Source: Galbula dea
Taxonomy: Eukaryota; Chordata; Aves; Piciformes; Galbulidae
Assembly (NCBI GenBank): GCA_013399015.1
Contig: VWZX01006814.1
Coordinates: forward strand, 2,879,340-2,943,339
Direction of reading: 5' to 3'
DNA: 64,000 nucleotides
This document shows positions 44,721 through 58,448 of this stretch, in pieces. Position 1 is the first letter of the stretch. Each line of letters begins with the position of its first letter. The position numbers and the translations under genes are program-made. The notes under the pieces are model-generated. The model was not told where the DNA came from, ran no database searches, and was given only the letters and a program-made list of their open reading frames with translations.

Positions 44721-47700
44721 TAACCAGAATGCAATTAATTACACTCATTAAAACTGTACACAGAGGAATTTTTATATAATACTTGGGCTACCGCTGATAG
44801 CTGTCACTGGAAATCTTCCCCACCAGGGATCACCCAGGGAGCCGGCAGGGCAATTCGAGTTCCCTCTGCCCTTCAGATGACATCCTACAAACTATATGTT
44901 GCAAATCCTGGTGTTGCTTGTAGGGAGGCAGAAGGAAAAGAAGAATAATTTTCAGTAGATTAGCAGCTGTTGTATCACTGCACATTGCTTAATAAGCCTG
45001 ATGCTACATGTGAGAGGTAAGCTCCTTGATGGGAGTAGGGTGCGCTGTAATAACCTTTTGTGTGTAGGTCTCTTGAGATGAAAGGTTCCTCCTGAGGTTA
45101 TCAGGTTAGCCGTGCAGCACACAGAAACACTGACTTCAACTTACTGTCCTGTGCAGGTGCTCCTTAGTGTGTTAGTGCTCTCAAAAGTCTGTTGAGGAGC
45201 CTGTTTTCCTCTGATTCCGCTTAGGACAAATTTGACTTGGAAATAGCACAGAAGTGCTGTGTCATGATTTTTAAAAATAAATAAGCCATTGCTATGAAAG
45301 GGAGCTCATTGATCCTTACTTGCTTCATTTATAATTGCCCTTCTATGCAGCCATCCTACCTCATCTTTTAAAAACAAAAACTCCTCTCAAAACCACACCA
45401 GACAGCTAACATGGCTTGTTGTGTCCATCCCCACCCCAGTCTCTTCAATCTCAGGAACTTATAAAATATAAGTGTCCACAATAAGATTATAAAACGTTCT
45501 AAGACTGGAGCCTTTGCTTTCCCGGCTGTTTGGTAAATACGTCAGTGTCTCTTGGATGTGCCCTGAGGCTCTGAAACCTGAGGCCAGCCCACATCGCGAG
45601 TTCTACTTTCCTTCTTGCAAAGTGCCTCTGGCTAGTGGAGCTGTCGATGCAACCCCTTCTACTCCCCAGCCCAGAAAAGGAAAAAAAAACCAACTTTTTT
45701 TTTTTTTTACTTTCTTTCTTTTTCTCTTTTTTTTTTAAGACAGCTGTAACAATCCTGGAATAGCCCCTGTTTGGTGGGATTTTTTTTGGTTGAATTTGTT
45801 TTCTAAATCAGTTGCAGGTAATGCTAAAATCAAAGATACTCGTTTGACACTTGAGGGTCCAGGGAACTGGTGTGTGATGTCTGGTGCCGCCGATTTGTCC
45901 CGGCGTGTGCCCCCATCCTTACCTTGAGCCTCTGCAGGGACCACCCTGTTACCTGGGTTGGGCCCTTTGCTTTCAGAGAGCATCCCTACCTGTAGGTGAG
46001 TGCTCGTTTTTAGGCTGGCTCCTGGGTGGTCCAGGATTGGGCTGTCATCTCCCGGAGCCCTTCCCCGGGATTCCTGTCCTCTCTTCCTGCACAGGCTTGT
46101 CGCACGCCCACCTCCCGCCCTCCTGCAAAAGCAGGGTGCAGGCTGGTGCCTAGCTCCCTCGACTTAGTAGTGAATAGGCTGCCCTGTGCCGGCCGTGGAG
46201 GGGTGAGCTGCTGCGCATCCCTCCTTTCTCTTTCCCTCTGGAACGAAGAGTTCTGCAGGTGTTTCTTAGCCGAGAAGGGCTGCTGGGAGTCCTCTCTCCT
46301 CCAGACCTCTGCATCCCTCCCTCCCAATGGCTGAGCAGAGGGATGTGTCCGATCCCATGAGGAGCAAGCCACTTGCTAATTGTGTTAAGCGTGGTGGAGT
46401 TGACACTGTACTGCATTTAACTCTGTACAGATCCTGGTTTACCAACCTCAGAGAGATTTCACTCCCATTACAAAGCCAAATCCAGCTTTCTGCTCTGCTT
46501 TCTGGCTCCTTTAAGTGGAAGTTGTTTTTATAGTACCTGATAAGTGCCTTTATTTTTTTTTTTTTGCATATTCATATTGAGAGAGAGGGAAGGTAATGTA
46601 CATGAAACAGGCTTAAAAAAACCTTTAGTGTTCCCAAACCACGGTCTTTTAAATAAATAAATATGAATGATGCCTTGTGGGCCAGCCAGTTCGAAATGCC
46701 TGCACTATATTTAGCAACAAGAGCAACATTTTAAGCTATTTACAGATTTATATGCTTCAGGGCTGCTCTGATGACTCTTTTGTTTTAACTCTGGGGCTGT
46801 GACGTGAAAGTATGACAGATGCCAACCTGGGGAGCACGGGTGGGTTGTGTCTGCAAGAGCAGACTCTGCTCCCTGGGGCCATAGGTTAGGTGCTCGGATT
46901 GCTACAAAGCAAAAAAAGCAACGCTCACCTCTCAGAAACAAACCTCTTCCACAACCACAAGAATTTGGCGCGTGGGGCAGAGTCTCTCCAGGACGTGAGC
47001 TATTGTAGAGCTGCTGGTACCCTTCTCCCTTGGACAGAGGCCCCCTCCCAGCCAGCATTTCTGCATGGATTTTAAAAAAATGATGATTTTTATTCTTCTG
47101 TCTCTTTCCCCCCCACCTTTTGAGAGGAAAAATGCAGGCTCATGCATGTTGCATTTTTCCCTGTGCAGAAGAAAATACGTTGTGTTTCTCCCCCTCACCC
47201 CCGTAGATACCTGGAACAGTGTATGATCTCAATTTGCTGATTAAAAAAAAGTGATTTCCCCCCCCATTAATTAAACTGAAAAGGATTATTTTTGTGTTAG
47301 TGCATTGTGCTGTTTGACTTTTTTTTGTAGTCACTTTAGCTCAGGGACTAGATATGCCAGTATAGTTGTTCTGACTGAGGAAAATTTGTCTCTCTAAAAG
47401 AACATTTATCCAGAACTTCCAGTAGTGTATTTTGTACATCTTTGTCCCTAAAATATGCCAGTTCAACAAAAGTTGCTTAAATTTAATGCATAACCTACTG
47501 TTACTTGAAAACCCAAAGTGCCTTTCTGGAGACTTGCCACACCTTTATTTGGATTTTACGGGAATTGGACTTATTTTCATTGGTGTGCATTTTAAATTGG
47601 GGAAAATAAAATTCATAGTGATGTCAATTCTGGACCATATTTGTTTTAACAATTTTTGTATCTGCATCTCCTTTAAGAAAAACAATATCTTCTTTGTTGT

Positions 47701-50700
47701 TGAGGAGGAGTTTGTGTGGCTGATGATTCAACTAAGAATATTTTTTAAATACTTCATTTAAATACCATAAATGCATACTGCATTGTTCTAGTGGTGCAGG
47801 AGGAAACCAGAAAATAAATACATGGTGTGGCTGCCCAGGAACAAGAGGTGACAGCAAAGATTTAGTGAATACTTCGTTTTGTTTGGTTTTGCTTTCATCC
47901 CAAATGATTCACTTAGTCCTCTGCCTAAATATAATTCTTCCTACTTAACCAGGAGTCAGCTTTGTCTCTGGCCAGACGGGCTGTGCTTTCCATAGGTATC
48001 TGAAGGCAAGCCTTCATCTTTTCCTCTTCTGATGGACAATTGAGACATCCAGCTTGCATTTGGAAGGAAAATGGGTGCAAGCAGTCTTGCTGGCCCCATG
48101 GACTAACGCTGTTGGAGAAGCAAATAGGAGGATTATTGATAGGGGAAACAACTGGTGCCGAATCCTGGGAGGCAACATTTCTTTCCTGGCTCTCTAGGAG
48201 GGATTTGGAAAGAGCCATAATCCTGGGTTAGGAGTAATTTGTTACAGCAAGATGATACTTGAGTGGCAGGAGGATTCTGGCGGAGACAGCAAGAGGGTTT
48301 TATTCAGAGGAGTAGCTGGTCTCACAGAAGGTCAGTCTGACACAAATCCTACCCCAGCCCATAATTTTTGTTTCTCAGCCCATGCAATTAGCTGAGGGGA
48401 ATCTCGACCTCTTTTACATCTTTCAAAGACATCTCCACGCATCTGAGCTAAAAGATTATGGTGAGGAATGTGGACCAGGATATGATGCAGTGGAAAGTTT
48501 TTTCCAAAGCAGGCTTTCTGAAAAACAATACGACTTCGACGGCAACCTTCCCAGCTTTTCTTGAGGAGGTCAGAGTATTGCTGGTTTCAGTGATATCTCC
48601 AGGACTTTTTCCTGAGGTTGCCTTTAGGTTACATTTTTTTAAGTTAGCTTTTTTGGGTTTGTTTAAAAAAAGAAAGACACACAGACAAAAGTTACCAACC
48701 CTGGGGAAAGAGAATTTTGTAAGTTCTTGTTTTTCATGAGAGCCTGAAACCCTTGGAGCCATCTATTCTGCAGTAACCCGTTGTTGCATTGAAGACCCAA
48801 TCGCACATGGAAACCACAAGGGAGGCGACAGGAAATTCGGTATGAAATTTGCTGGGTTTACTAGAGAGTGGCTCCAGGCAGTTCACCCAGAATTGCTACA
48901 TCAACAGGAATTTTTGTGGTAGTGATTAGAGTCATGAGTTTCACTTACTCAAGAGTGGGAGAAAATATGACTTTTTCAGTAAAACCCCATTAAGTGATGT
49001 TACGAGAACAAGCAAACAGCTAAATTGTCCTGTGGCACCTTTGTGCTGGTATCACACACACCCATGCCTCTCAGTCACAGGTACTTCATAGAACCCAAGA
49101 CGAGAATTTGGATAAAAAGCCAAATCCAGTCCAGGTGGCCTGAGAAGCCCCTTCAGAGAGTGGTGTGCCTTGTGAGGCATCCTTCTTGCTCTTGTCGTTC
49201 ATCTGCTGGCTTCTGGTAGCCAGAGGTGCCAAGCGCTTTATCAATCAACCCTGTTAGCTCAGGTTTTGTAAACAGAGGATGCTGAAGTCGTGCAGCTCTT
49301 CACAGAAAGTGTGTTACAGACCATTTGCTTCTATTCAGCCTTGTGGATGTGGGGCATGGTGCTGGTTCTGCCTTGCTGAGGGCCACCACCACCCAGCCAC
49401 CCTGCTGCTGCAGCTGGCCTTGACCCTTCTCTTTCTCCATCCCTCCACACCATTAGAAACTAAATCAGACTTCCCCTCCAACCCTACCAAAAAGGGAACT
49501 CTTGGGAGAACAGATTGGGCAACTGTCAATATCTGTTTAATAGTAAAAAATGATGAAGGCAGGTAGCACTGATCCAGGACAGAGGTGCACAAAACTAGGC
49601 CTCTGGATTTTTTTTTTCCCTTCACATACATGCACATGGTAGAAAATAGTCCCAGTTCAGCAGCCATTTCACATCCCAGTGATGCAGAGGTGATGTTCCT
49701 GATGGGCATTACCACCAGGGTACCAAAGGAGTTTGGTTAATGCTTCCCATAATTAGTAAACATATAACTCCTGCTCCAGGCTCCAAATGATGGAAATGAG
49801 GGAAATGAGGGAAAGGTGGGGGTGAGTTATGGAGAGCTGCTTTTACTCCTTTACTCCTTACACTACTACGCTGTCCTGTACCACAGATCGATGTGATGGG
49901 CTGAGAAGGGAGCAGGACAGAGCAGATGTGTTTTGGAATATTAGAACAGAACCAGACCTGTTGACCAAGCTCTGTTGGTTTGGGGGGTGGTTGTCGTTTT
50001 GTTTTTTCATTTGTTTTTGTTTATTAAGGTAGAAGTAGTTGCAAAGCTTAATGCTCTAGTACCTCCTTTACAAAAGGAGTTATGATCTTAAGAGTTGGAA
50101 AGTTTTAAGGGAGGCAAGGTTCCCCTGGTGCAGCCCTTCTGTTCCAATGGAGGTAGTTCGGTTCCATGATCTCTGTAACGTGCTGTCAGATATTTTTACT
50201 GTCTTTATTTAATGGGAAGGAAAGGAATTATATTTTATAGACCATAAAACACATTCTTGGACTTCATGCAAACATTAGTTCCCAATTGTTCTCTCACTCT
50301 CTGGGTGATTGCCAGGAAGAGAAATTAAATGTGGGTCTGTACATCAAATTGTTCGGTGAGTCTCGTAGGCTGGTTTAGCTTGTGAGTTTAAACAAGCCAT
50401 ATCTACAGAAAGACTTTGTTCAGGTTTCATGTCTGTCTCATTCTTTCTCTAATGGAAACTCTGCTTGAGTGGAACAGAACAGGTTGCAGACAAGATCTGA
50501 GGAAAGTAGTTTGAAGATGAAGAGTTTAGTTTTTTGCAGGCATAAAGTAAGATAAAAAGTTTATTCTTGTCCTTGACTGAAATTATCCTTTTATTCGTGC
50601 CTATCTTTTGGAACAGTAATTTGTAGACATCCGAGGAGTACTCAGCCAGGCTGCTAATCTGTGCAGTGAGGGCTGTAGAGGCTTTCAAATTAAATGTGGA

Positions 50701-53600
50701 AAAAGTAATGGTGCTTTCCCAAGCTCTGCCCAGGGTCAAGAAACACTGGCTGCAGTTATTTTGCTGAGATACCATGTGAACTGCAGAATGCGATGCTGTA
50801 CTTCTGTGTCACATGAACACTCTTCCTCTTGTAAAACTAAAGAAAAAAACTACAAAAAAAATTCATTCCTATAGTAGCTGGTTAGTCTTAGCTTCCTCAC
50901 GCTCTGTATCAGCATCCTAGAACTTAGCTGTAGTCTATCAACTGTTCACTTGAAGCAAAAAACCTGTTTTACTTCAGTAAAACTGATGGCAAGAATGCCT
51001 TTCATCCACGTCAGAATGAGCAAATAATGATCTGAATTTGCTTGAACTTTCATAGGCAATAATTTTTAAGGAAGCTTCTGGTTATTCTCTTTAGCTCTCT
51101 CCCACGACAGCCTCCTCTGTGCCCTTATCACTATGTATAGAAAAACAGTGTAAGTAGGGGTGATGTGCAGCAGTAGAAATGGGATGTAGCTGTTCCCTCA
51201 CATCTCACTGGGATGTGGGAGAAGAGCTGTATGTGCTGTGAGGGCATGGAGCTGGTGATTAGGTCAGGAGAAGGCAAAATGATCTGGTGCTTATGGGATG
51301 TTCCTCCAATTCTACTCAGTCTAGCTGCTCGCTCAAGAGGGAACCAGAGATGTTGAGGTGCTCTTGGTGCTCAAACTATTTCTTTGTACCTTGTTCTGCC
51401 CCCAGATGGACATCCCGTTTGCTTATTGCTTTAGATCACTCTGTACCTTCAGTGAGGCCCTTTCAGATTGCAGGTTTCTGCTTTCAGGCACCCCTCCTTT
51501 GAGATGATTTTGAACTGTTCGATCACGTTCCTGTTAACTTTCAAGCTGTGGAGGACTCTGCCTTCTCCTTTTTTTTTTTATGCTCTAGCAGCACTTTAGC
51601 AATGTGACAAAGGCACAGGCAAAATATTAAAATCAGCAACTCAAGGCCCTCATTTTCAGGGACTGTTGTGTATTACTGGAAGGAAAGGAGACAAGGTCAC
51701 TCAAGTTCTCAATAACAGGGAAATTCAAGGTACTAGAAGTGTCTCATTCAGGAATATAACACAGGATGGTTTGGCTGGTACCAGTGGTGGAGAATAAGTG
51801 GCATTTTAAATTGGGAAGAGGACTTTAATGCCTTATGTGCATGTGTCTGTGAAGTTAACAGCATTTAGCCATTCATCTTTTTGTGTGTGTGTATGTCAAT
51901 TTTCCTCTGTTTATATATTTTATGTAATTTTTTTTACAGTATTGCAATAGTTTAAAGGGTGATAGTTCTTACAGGAAAAGTGGAGGTGTTGAAGAAATAC
52001 TTCCGTATTTTACAACTTTATGCTTTAATTTATTGAATGCTGTGGGAAAATCTTTTGTGTGGAAAGGATCAGTCTCACTGAAATGAGCCTTGTAGCTCTC
52101 ATTTTGAGCAGCTCCCCTGTGCCTTGTCGTGGTACATTGCATATGCTGTAGAAGGGCTGAACATTGGGGTGGTGTCTATTACTTCCTATACATAAAATTC
52201 CAGACATTGCAGATCTGCAAGAAATAGGAGGTCTTTTTAAAGTTCCTTCAGCTATTTAAAATAAATCCTTCAGACTTTGTTCTCCCATTGAATGCCTCTA
52301 CAAACAAGGTAACAACTGAAGACCAAAAATACGGAGCTGAGGTAATTTAAGGGATGGGGCAGAAGCTGAGGGTCTACTTTTAAATACTTTTGAATTGTAC
52401 ATTGCCTTTTGCCTTAACTGGGGACACTTCCTTTGTAGGTCCTAGGATGAGAATCGTCTTGCAACTATATTTCTTGTCCACAGAGAGCAATTACAGTCGT
52501 GTTAAGCTCTTTGTTCCTGTCACCTTTCCTGTAAATCTCAGCCCTCCTCTTGGAATTGCACTCTCCTGTCTTACTGTTGGATTCTCCGTGGTTAACATTT
52601 GTCTAGATGCCCCCTCTCAGGAGAAATGCTAACCAAATATTGGAGAAACTCCTACGCTTCAAAGTTGATGTCCAGATGTGTACTTTTGTGTGCTTCTGCA
52701 GTGCTGGCCAAGGGAGAGACTAACAGCAATGCTGGGATCAGGAATATTTCCGCTAGCATGGCATGTTGAGATCCATGGAGAAAGTGCAGACTCTGAAGAT
52801 GGAGATGTGGTCCCATGGTTAGGGGGAGTATTGGAGGCCTGGGGCATAAAGCTTACTCTGAGAGCACTGCTCTTGCTTGTTTCAGTTCCTGGGAGCTAAT
52901 AAGCACCAGCTGCAGGAAACCTGAGCTGGAAAGTGTTGTGCAGCTTTCCCTCCGTTTAAAAATACAGCCTAGGTTTTGTTTCTTTTGTGGTGTGTGGGTT
53001 TTTGTTTTTGTTTTTCAATTGCACTTATGTATTTGTTTGCTGTGGGACATTGCTTGTTAGAGCATTCCAGCAGTGAAAACAATAGCATGACAAGGGAGCA
53101 GCTCCAGATTGGACACTGGTACAGGAAACACCTGTGAGCTCTGTGCCATCCCTTCCATTGGGGATGGACTGCCGGGAGCCGGGCCCCAGCATAGTGGGGT
53201 GGCTGCTGGCCTGAAGTGAGAGTTTCCACCAACCTGCTTTAGTCTTGGATGTGAATTTTAGCTACTTTTAACTGACTCTGCTGTGAAATCTTGGGAAAGA
53301 TGTTTATTTTCCCCACTGGTGCACAGGAAGGCAGCTGCTTTGCGTGGTATTTTGGGGGTGGGTGTGCAGTGCTGCTCTGGATGAGCCTGTGCTTTGCAGG
53401 ACCTGCTGGTTGCAGATGGGAGGTAAAGACATGCTGCTCTTAGGAGTGGGAGGGTAATTTTGTTCCCCTTCTACAGAAAACAATCTGGGCTGTTCAAATC
53501 ATTTGCTTTTTCCCTTGTGCTGACAATTTAACAGTCTTTTTAAAAGCTTTGGTTTCTCTCAAGTATGATCACCCCATACGTGTTTTAATTTTTGTGCAGA
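44721..53600. other. Long noncoding stretch
   Basis: No gene is supported across this interval. The 45530-46340 part is GC-richer and holds crowded, mutually overlapping frames on both strands (up to 120 codons), with no CpG-island density. Simple tracts include T-rich DNA at 45694-45737, about 46552-46565, about 49606-49617 and about 51569-51580. The 126-codon minus frame at 49335-49715 and 115-codon minus frame at 46711-47058 lack domains. I see no interspersed repeat I can name. Confidence 0.5.
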
Positions 53601-53850
53601 GGCCTGGAGCTTAACAATTATTTTGCTTAAGCTCTCTGAGACATGCCATAAAATGTTTTTCTTTTTTTTTTTTTTTTTAAAACACACATGCTAATGATCC
53701 CCATCAGATCATATTGTTAAACAGGGAATAAAATACTTATGCCAAGATGACATTATTTTAAAAAATGTTAAAAGCAGGCCAGCAGAGCTCATTTCAACAG
53801 TTCCGTTCTGAAATAATTTGCAGAGATTTGTTAATTTGTTGAAAAGTTCA
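53600..53850. promoter_or_regulatory. Candidate conserved noncoding element, interrupted by poly-T
   Basis: AT-rich unique sequence flanks a T run at about 53662-53678. It includes AACAATTATTTTGC near 53614, CACATGCTAATGATCC near 53686 and TTAATTTGTTG near 53830. The AT-rich word density is enhancer-like, but an AT-rich intron is an equally simple explanation. Confidence 0.2.
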
Positions 53851-54469
53851 GTGTTTGTACAGGCAAGTCCTAATTTCCACACTGAGACACAGAAGCAGGA
53901 GAGGAGTGAGAATGTGTCCAGCATTTGCAGGAGCAGGATGGTGGGAACTTCCCTCCCTCCTACCCTTCACCCCTGGTGCAGGAATGTAGAAGCAGTGTCG
54001 GAAGGCTGGGAAAGTCAGCTTTGGATTTTTGTGGACTCTTTGCAAATCAGAGGAACCGTCTGGCTCAAGTCTGCATTTAGGACTGAGAGAAGAGGATTTC
54101 CTGCTATTTAGTTGCTTGAGGAAGGAAAGGATTTACCTCTCCACTGTAACAGGACTTAATTTTTCTCCTTTTTAATAAGAATATTGCAGCATAGGGCAGC
54201 AGTGGTAAACCTGTGAAAGCAATCACATCACTGCCTCCTCTTCCTGCATCCTCCCTGTGCCATGATGTGACTCCCCCTCCTGCCCAAGCATCCTCCCATC
54301 CTCACTCCAGCCCCGGCCATGGCTTGGCATCCCCCTCCATCGTGAAGGAGAGTTGCAGAGGGGGCGGCTGCTGTGACATCGCTCCCTGGCCCGGCTGCCT
54401 CGCTAGGCCCACCATCTGGATCCAGTTAGCTCTCTCGGCAGTAGGGCTGAGTCTCATTTCCTCCAACCA
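53851..54469. other. Noncoding stretch
   Basis: Frames at 53818-54111 and 53848-54045 (minus) overlap and have no motif. The part 54225-54420 is C-rich (CTCC/CCTC words) without an exact period. Confidence 0.5.
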
Positions 54470-54820
54470 GTAATGTTATATAGGCAGTGATCCTGTTCTG
54501 CCCTAACATAATTGAAAATTATGTGTATTGTAGACTAGCAGCGCTGAAATGTAGACTCGTAAAAATCTGTGGCTCAGGTAGCCTGTGGAGATTGAATTTG
54601 GCACACAATGAAGCTTTTATGTAAAGTAAGAATTATAAGCCACCACATCAATATTGTGTTACAGGCATGACAATTCTTGGATAAGGAGGCCTTGAGCCAG
54701 GCTCGTCACCTTAGACAATGCTAATATTTCGTACTTTATCAATGGGGCGTTTTGAAGCCAGCTCTTCTTTTGCAAATGTCCCACTGTTGAAGCTTTGAGT
54801 TTATTAGCTTAATGCAGGTA
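54470..54820. promoter_or_regulatory. Strong candidate conserved noncoding element
   Basis: About 350 bases are free of simple repeats and rich in developmental motifs: CATAATTGAAAATTATG near 54508 (a near-palindrome around two homeodomain half-sites), GAATTATAAGCC near 54630, ATCAATATTGTG near 54647, and TTTATTAGCTTAATGC near 54800. CpGs are retained (CAGCGCTG, ACTCGTAA, GGCTCGTC, TTTCGTAC, GGGGCGTT). It follows a C-rich stretch and stands out in texture. Confidence 0.35.
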
Positions 54821-57800
54821 TTGGTTGTGGGCTCTGACCCTCTCTGTTTTATCCGATGGACAGAACATCTTGTCCTTGGCAAGGCCAGGATGCTGCTCTG
54901 GATCCTGGCTGCTTGGTAGAGCTCATAGTAGTTGCTTTATTGACCCTTGTGTGTTACTGCTTTCCATGGGGACTATTTATTTTTATTTTGTCCCCATAAA
55001 ACTGCTGTTTTATCCACTGGTAGAAATGGAAGCTGTCCATGTGTGTGCTGGTGTGCAAGACTGAGCCTTCTGGGCTTGGACCATTGCTGCTGGGCTGTGT
55101 GCATCTCCAAGAGAAGCAGCAGCTTTGGCTGCGTTTTAGCCTTTGAACTATAAGACTTCTTGGATCCTGTTTGGCAGGGGTGGGTAAGAGAGAGACTTTA
55201 CTGAGAGTCCAAAATAATGGCTTTAAAAGCAGGAAATCAAAGTAGTAGTAAGATCTTCTGAAACTTTCGCCTTGTACTTAGGCTGGTCAGCCTGGTGTGA
55301 AACCCTTGCTGAAAGTAGTGTTACTGCTAAGGGAATTTATTGCTAGTAAAAAACAGCACAACTGTCAGTCCTGAAAGCTTTGTAATCCCTGCAATAATTA
55401 GTGACTGGAGGGAGGCTGGTGTCAGTCTGCTCATGTTGCTGTGTCAGTGCCTCTCAGTCTGCCCTTAGGGCGGCCTCAGAGAAGCCCACGCATTTCTTGG
55501 CCTGCCTTTAAGGACATATGCTGACCTGAGCTCCTTCATGGGTTGTCGTGGTTGTAGGAATATTCCAGGGTTACTCGTGACCGTGGAGTAGTCATGGAAA
55601 AACGAAGGTGGTTGGTTTATTTTGGTGGGTAATGGCTCAGTGGCCATTTCCTGAAACACCATCAGTTGAGCTGGCAAGTTTTTGTACGTGCTTTAGCTGT
55701 GGTAGCAGTACTCACTCTCTGAAATGTTTGTGGAGTTTGAAACAAAGTCATAAACTGTGAGGCACTTGTCCTGTGAAGATGTTTTCCTTGGAAAAAGGGA
55801 AAAATACTTCACTAGGTAGGTAAAAATCCTGAGGGTGCTGGTAGTAGCTGCAAGCCATCAGAAACCTTTCTGCAAAGTTGTATGCTCTTTAATCTGTTGT
55901 GATCATTTTTCTAAGACAACTGATGGACTTGTAAAAATGTAGCAGTTGACTTGTTTAATAGTGCCATCTGCAAGTCTGAAGTGTATCAAATTTCCCCTCA
56001 AGTTAAGAAGCTCTCAGTCGGCTTAGGTGTTGGGTTAATTTTCTGTGCACTTGGTTTGCATATTTAAGCAGTTTTTTGAAACCATAAAGGGTTAGAAAGT
56101 TAATATCATGTCAACTTTAAATTTTATGTTGTGCTCATCTATACTGAAGAGCAGGGATTTGATACAAGTGATCAAATATCTGGAGGCTTACAATCAAGTT
56201 GTAAGAGTTAAAAATGTTGCTTACGCTATAATAGTTCTGGCTTGTTTGGGGTTTATTTCTTGTTCTTAAGAAGTGCTGAAACATTCTGGTCCACATTGCA
56301 CAAATCCCAAATGTGAAGATGAATAAAAACAAGACTTCTTGGAACTTGAGGAACTCATGAGGCACAAATCCAGAGTATTGGTTTGTTTATTTGCATTCCA
56401 GTAGCTCAGAAATCTCAGGCCCTCCAAGTGATGGGAATTGGTAGTGCATCCTCCCGCTGACTCCTGCTTTTGGTCACCTCAGAGCCCAGGTTCCTGCAGC
56501 AAACAGGCCTTGCATGCTAGCAAATGTTTTGCATACGTGAGCAAATGTGATAGTGATGTGCTGAAAGCATGGAACCAGATCTCCTTCCTTCCTTAATGGA
56601 GGTTTAGATACAGCTTCCGTTGTTCGCCTGGTATGGCAGGGGTTGTTTGCCTGTGGTTCTTCTTCAAGATTACTCTTAAAAAAAAAATGGAATAGATAAA
56701 CATAACTTTCTCTAGATATTTTCTAGGAATAGATATATTTGGTCAACCAGAGTCTAGTGCTAAATAGGATCTTCTGCAGTGGCCTGATCTATGCAGACAG
56801 TTGCTTTTCTTATTTCTGGGAGGGGGCTGAAGGTATGTGGTAGTAGGCATTTCTTCCAGCATGATACAGGGCTTTTAGAGGTCACGTATTAACCAGTATG
56901 CCTAATCAGCACAATGCAGCACCATGTGGAGAGAAAAGCTTGGGGTGAGATTATATTTAGATGTACTGTGTGGAAATGTATTTGGGCTAACTAATTCCTC
57001 TGGGGGGCTGCTTTTGGTCAAAATCAAGCGCTTGAGATGCAGCTCTCTGGGTACCAGCTTAAGACTTCACCTGTTTGGTGGAAGGCTTGAGTCCTGCTGT
57101 TGGGATCTGACTGGGGTGCTGTGGTTTCTCCAGTGAGTTTAGCTAAGGACACTCAAACTCAAGAGCAGAAATTTTAGTCAATATTTGATGCTAGTTAAAT
57201 CTGTGGGCACGTTCTGATGCTTCTTCTACACTGCCTGCCTGTATGTGTTCAGCCTCTTTACTGATGACAGTGACATAAAGAAGTCATGGCTATCCCCGAG
57301 CGCCTGGCCAGTGCAGCTGGGCCTTAGTGCACCAGGCTGTGCTCTGTCTTGGACATCATCAAAGGCAGAGCTTATTAAGTTTGGCCTTGTAATTGAATAA
57401 GTTACACAGTGCAAGTCCCTTAAGGGTTGTCTGACAGAAGATGAGCAAGAAGAAAATAATGACTTCCAGAAATGGTGTAAAATTAAGAAAACAGGTGCTA
57501 AGACCCAGCAGTACTGGGTCGGTTTGGGACAGACCTCTGCCTTTAGGGCTCATACAGTGCTGGGAAGCCATGATGTGGTGTATTGCTTGAAAGAAGTCTG
57601 ACAGAAGACCTATATATGAGATCATATTCTTAATTCATGATACATTTGCTCTTTCCTGAGACCAATAATCTACCTTCCCTTGCCATGTCCCATCATCTCC
57701 ATGGTTTTGGTATTTTGCTTCTGAGTGAGTTTATCCTTCTAGATTTGCTAAGATTAGTAAAATCAATACAACACTGTCTTTGCAGTCTACTTTTTCTTAT

Positions 57801-58160
57801 TCTTGAACTGTAATGTGGTGGTATGAAATTGTTAGTGTTCTACACATATTTTGTCTCCACAAACATGCAAAGTTGTCTTAATTTTTGTTTCAGTTCCTTG
57901 CATAAGTTTTAATTTATATCTTTTTACCCATGTTACCTGAGATTTGGTTTTTTTTTTTGCCTTTCTTTTCTGAACTCATTTTTCTTTCCCCATTTTTGTT
58001 TCCTCCATCCAGTATCTGCAGATGAAATGGCCACTGCTTGATGTTCAGGCAGGGAGCCTTCAGAGTAGACAAGCCCTCAAGGATGCTAGGTCTCCATCTC
58101 CAGCACACATTGTTGTAAGTAAACACAGAAAGATGTTCTTCCTTTGGTTTTGGGTTTGTT
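54821..58160. other. Noncoding stretch
   Basis: No gene is supported. Frames at 54825-55064, 54947-55153, 55465-55677 (minus), 56135-56365 (minus), 56924-57136 and 57226-57625 (minus) lack domains. A T run lies at about 57949-57959. Confidence 0.55.
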
Positions 58161-58220
58161 CCCCGCCCCCCCCCCCCCCCTTTGTTTTTNNNNNNNNNNN
58201 NNNNNNNNNNNNNNNNNNNN
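58161..58220. other. Poly-C tract followed by a 31-base assembly gap
   Basis: A 15-base C run (58166-58180) is followed by TTTGTTTTT and then 31 N (58190-58220). The gap most likely reflects failure to sequence through the homopolymer, so its true length and content are unknown. Open frames predicted across the gap are meaningless. Confidence 0.97.
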
Positions 58221-58387
58221 TGTTTTTTTAAAAGACATTTGACATTAATGGTGTTGTTTGTCATCAGTTTTCTGTTACACAAACCAAAAGAGAATCACTT
58301 AAAAGACCCCAAATCCTCTAATGAGCCTATGATAAAAGGTGGGAATAGACTTGTTATTGCTGGACTGTTTATGAAATTATAATTCAG
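58221..58387. other. Noncoding stretch
   Basis: Unique sequence between the gap and the CR1 end. No feature is recognised. Confidence 0.5.
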
Positions 58388-58448
58388 GAGTTGGCCTCGA
58401 TGGTCCTTGTGGGTCCATTCCAACTCAGGAGATTCTGTGGTTCTGTGT
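58388..58448 (+). mobile_element. CR1 LINE 3' end, truncated
   Basis: GGAGTTGGCCTCGATGGTCC, then TTGTGGGTCCATTCCAACTCAGGAG and the terminal ATTCTGTGGTTCTGTG match the CR1 3' end in sense orientation, with the hallmark terminal repeat of ATTCTGTG-type units. About 60 bases remain. It is the opposite orientation to the copy at 11462. Confidence 0.92.

Noticed and set aside
45530..46340. Possible CpG island or promoter
   Set aside because: GC is moderately raised, but CpGs are sparse for an island and no start-site landmarks are visible.
57914..58282. Open frames spanning the N run
   Set aside because: They cross an assembly gap and a homopolymer, so the reading frame is unknowable.
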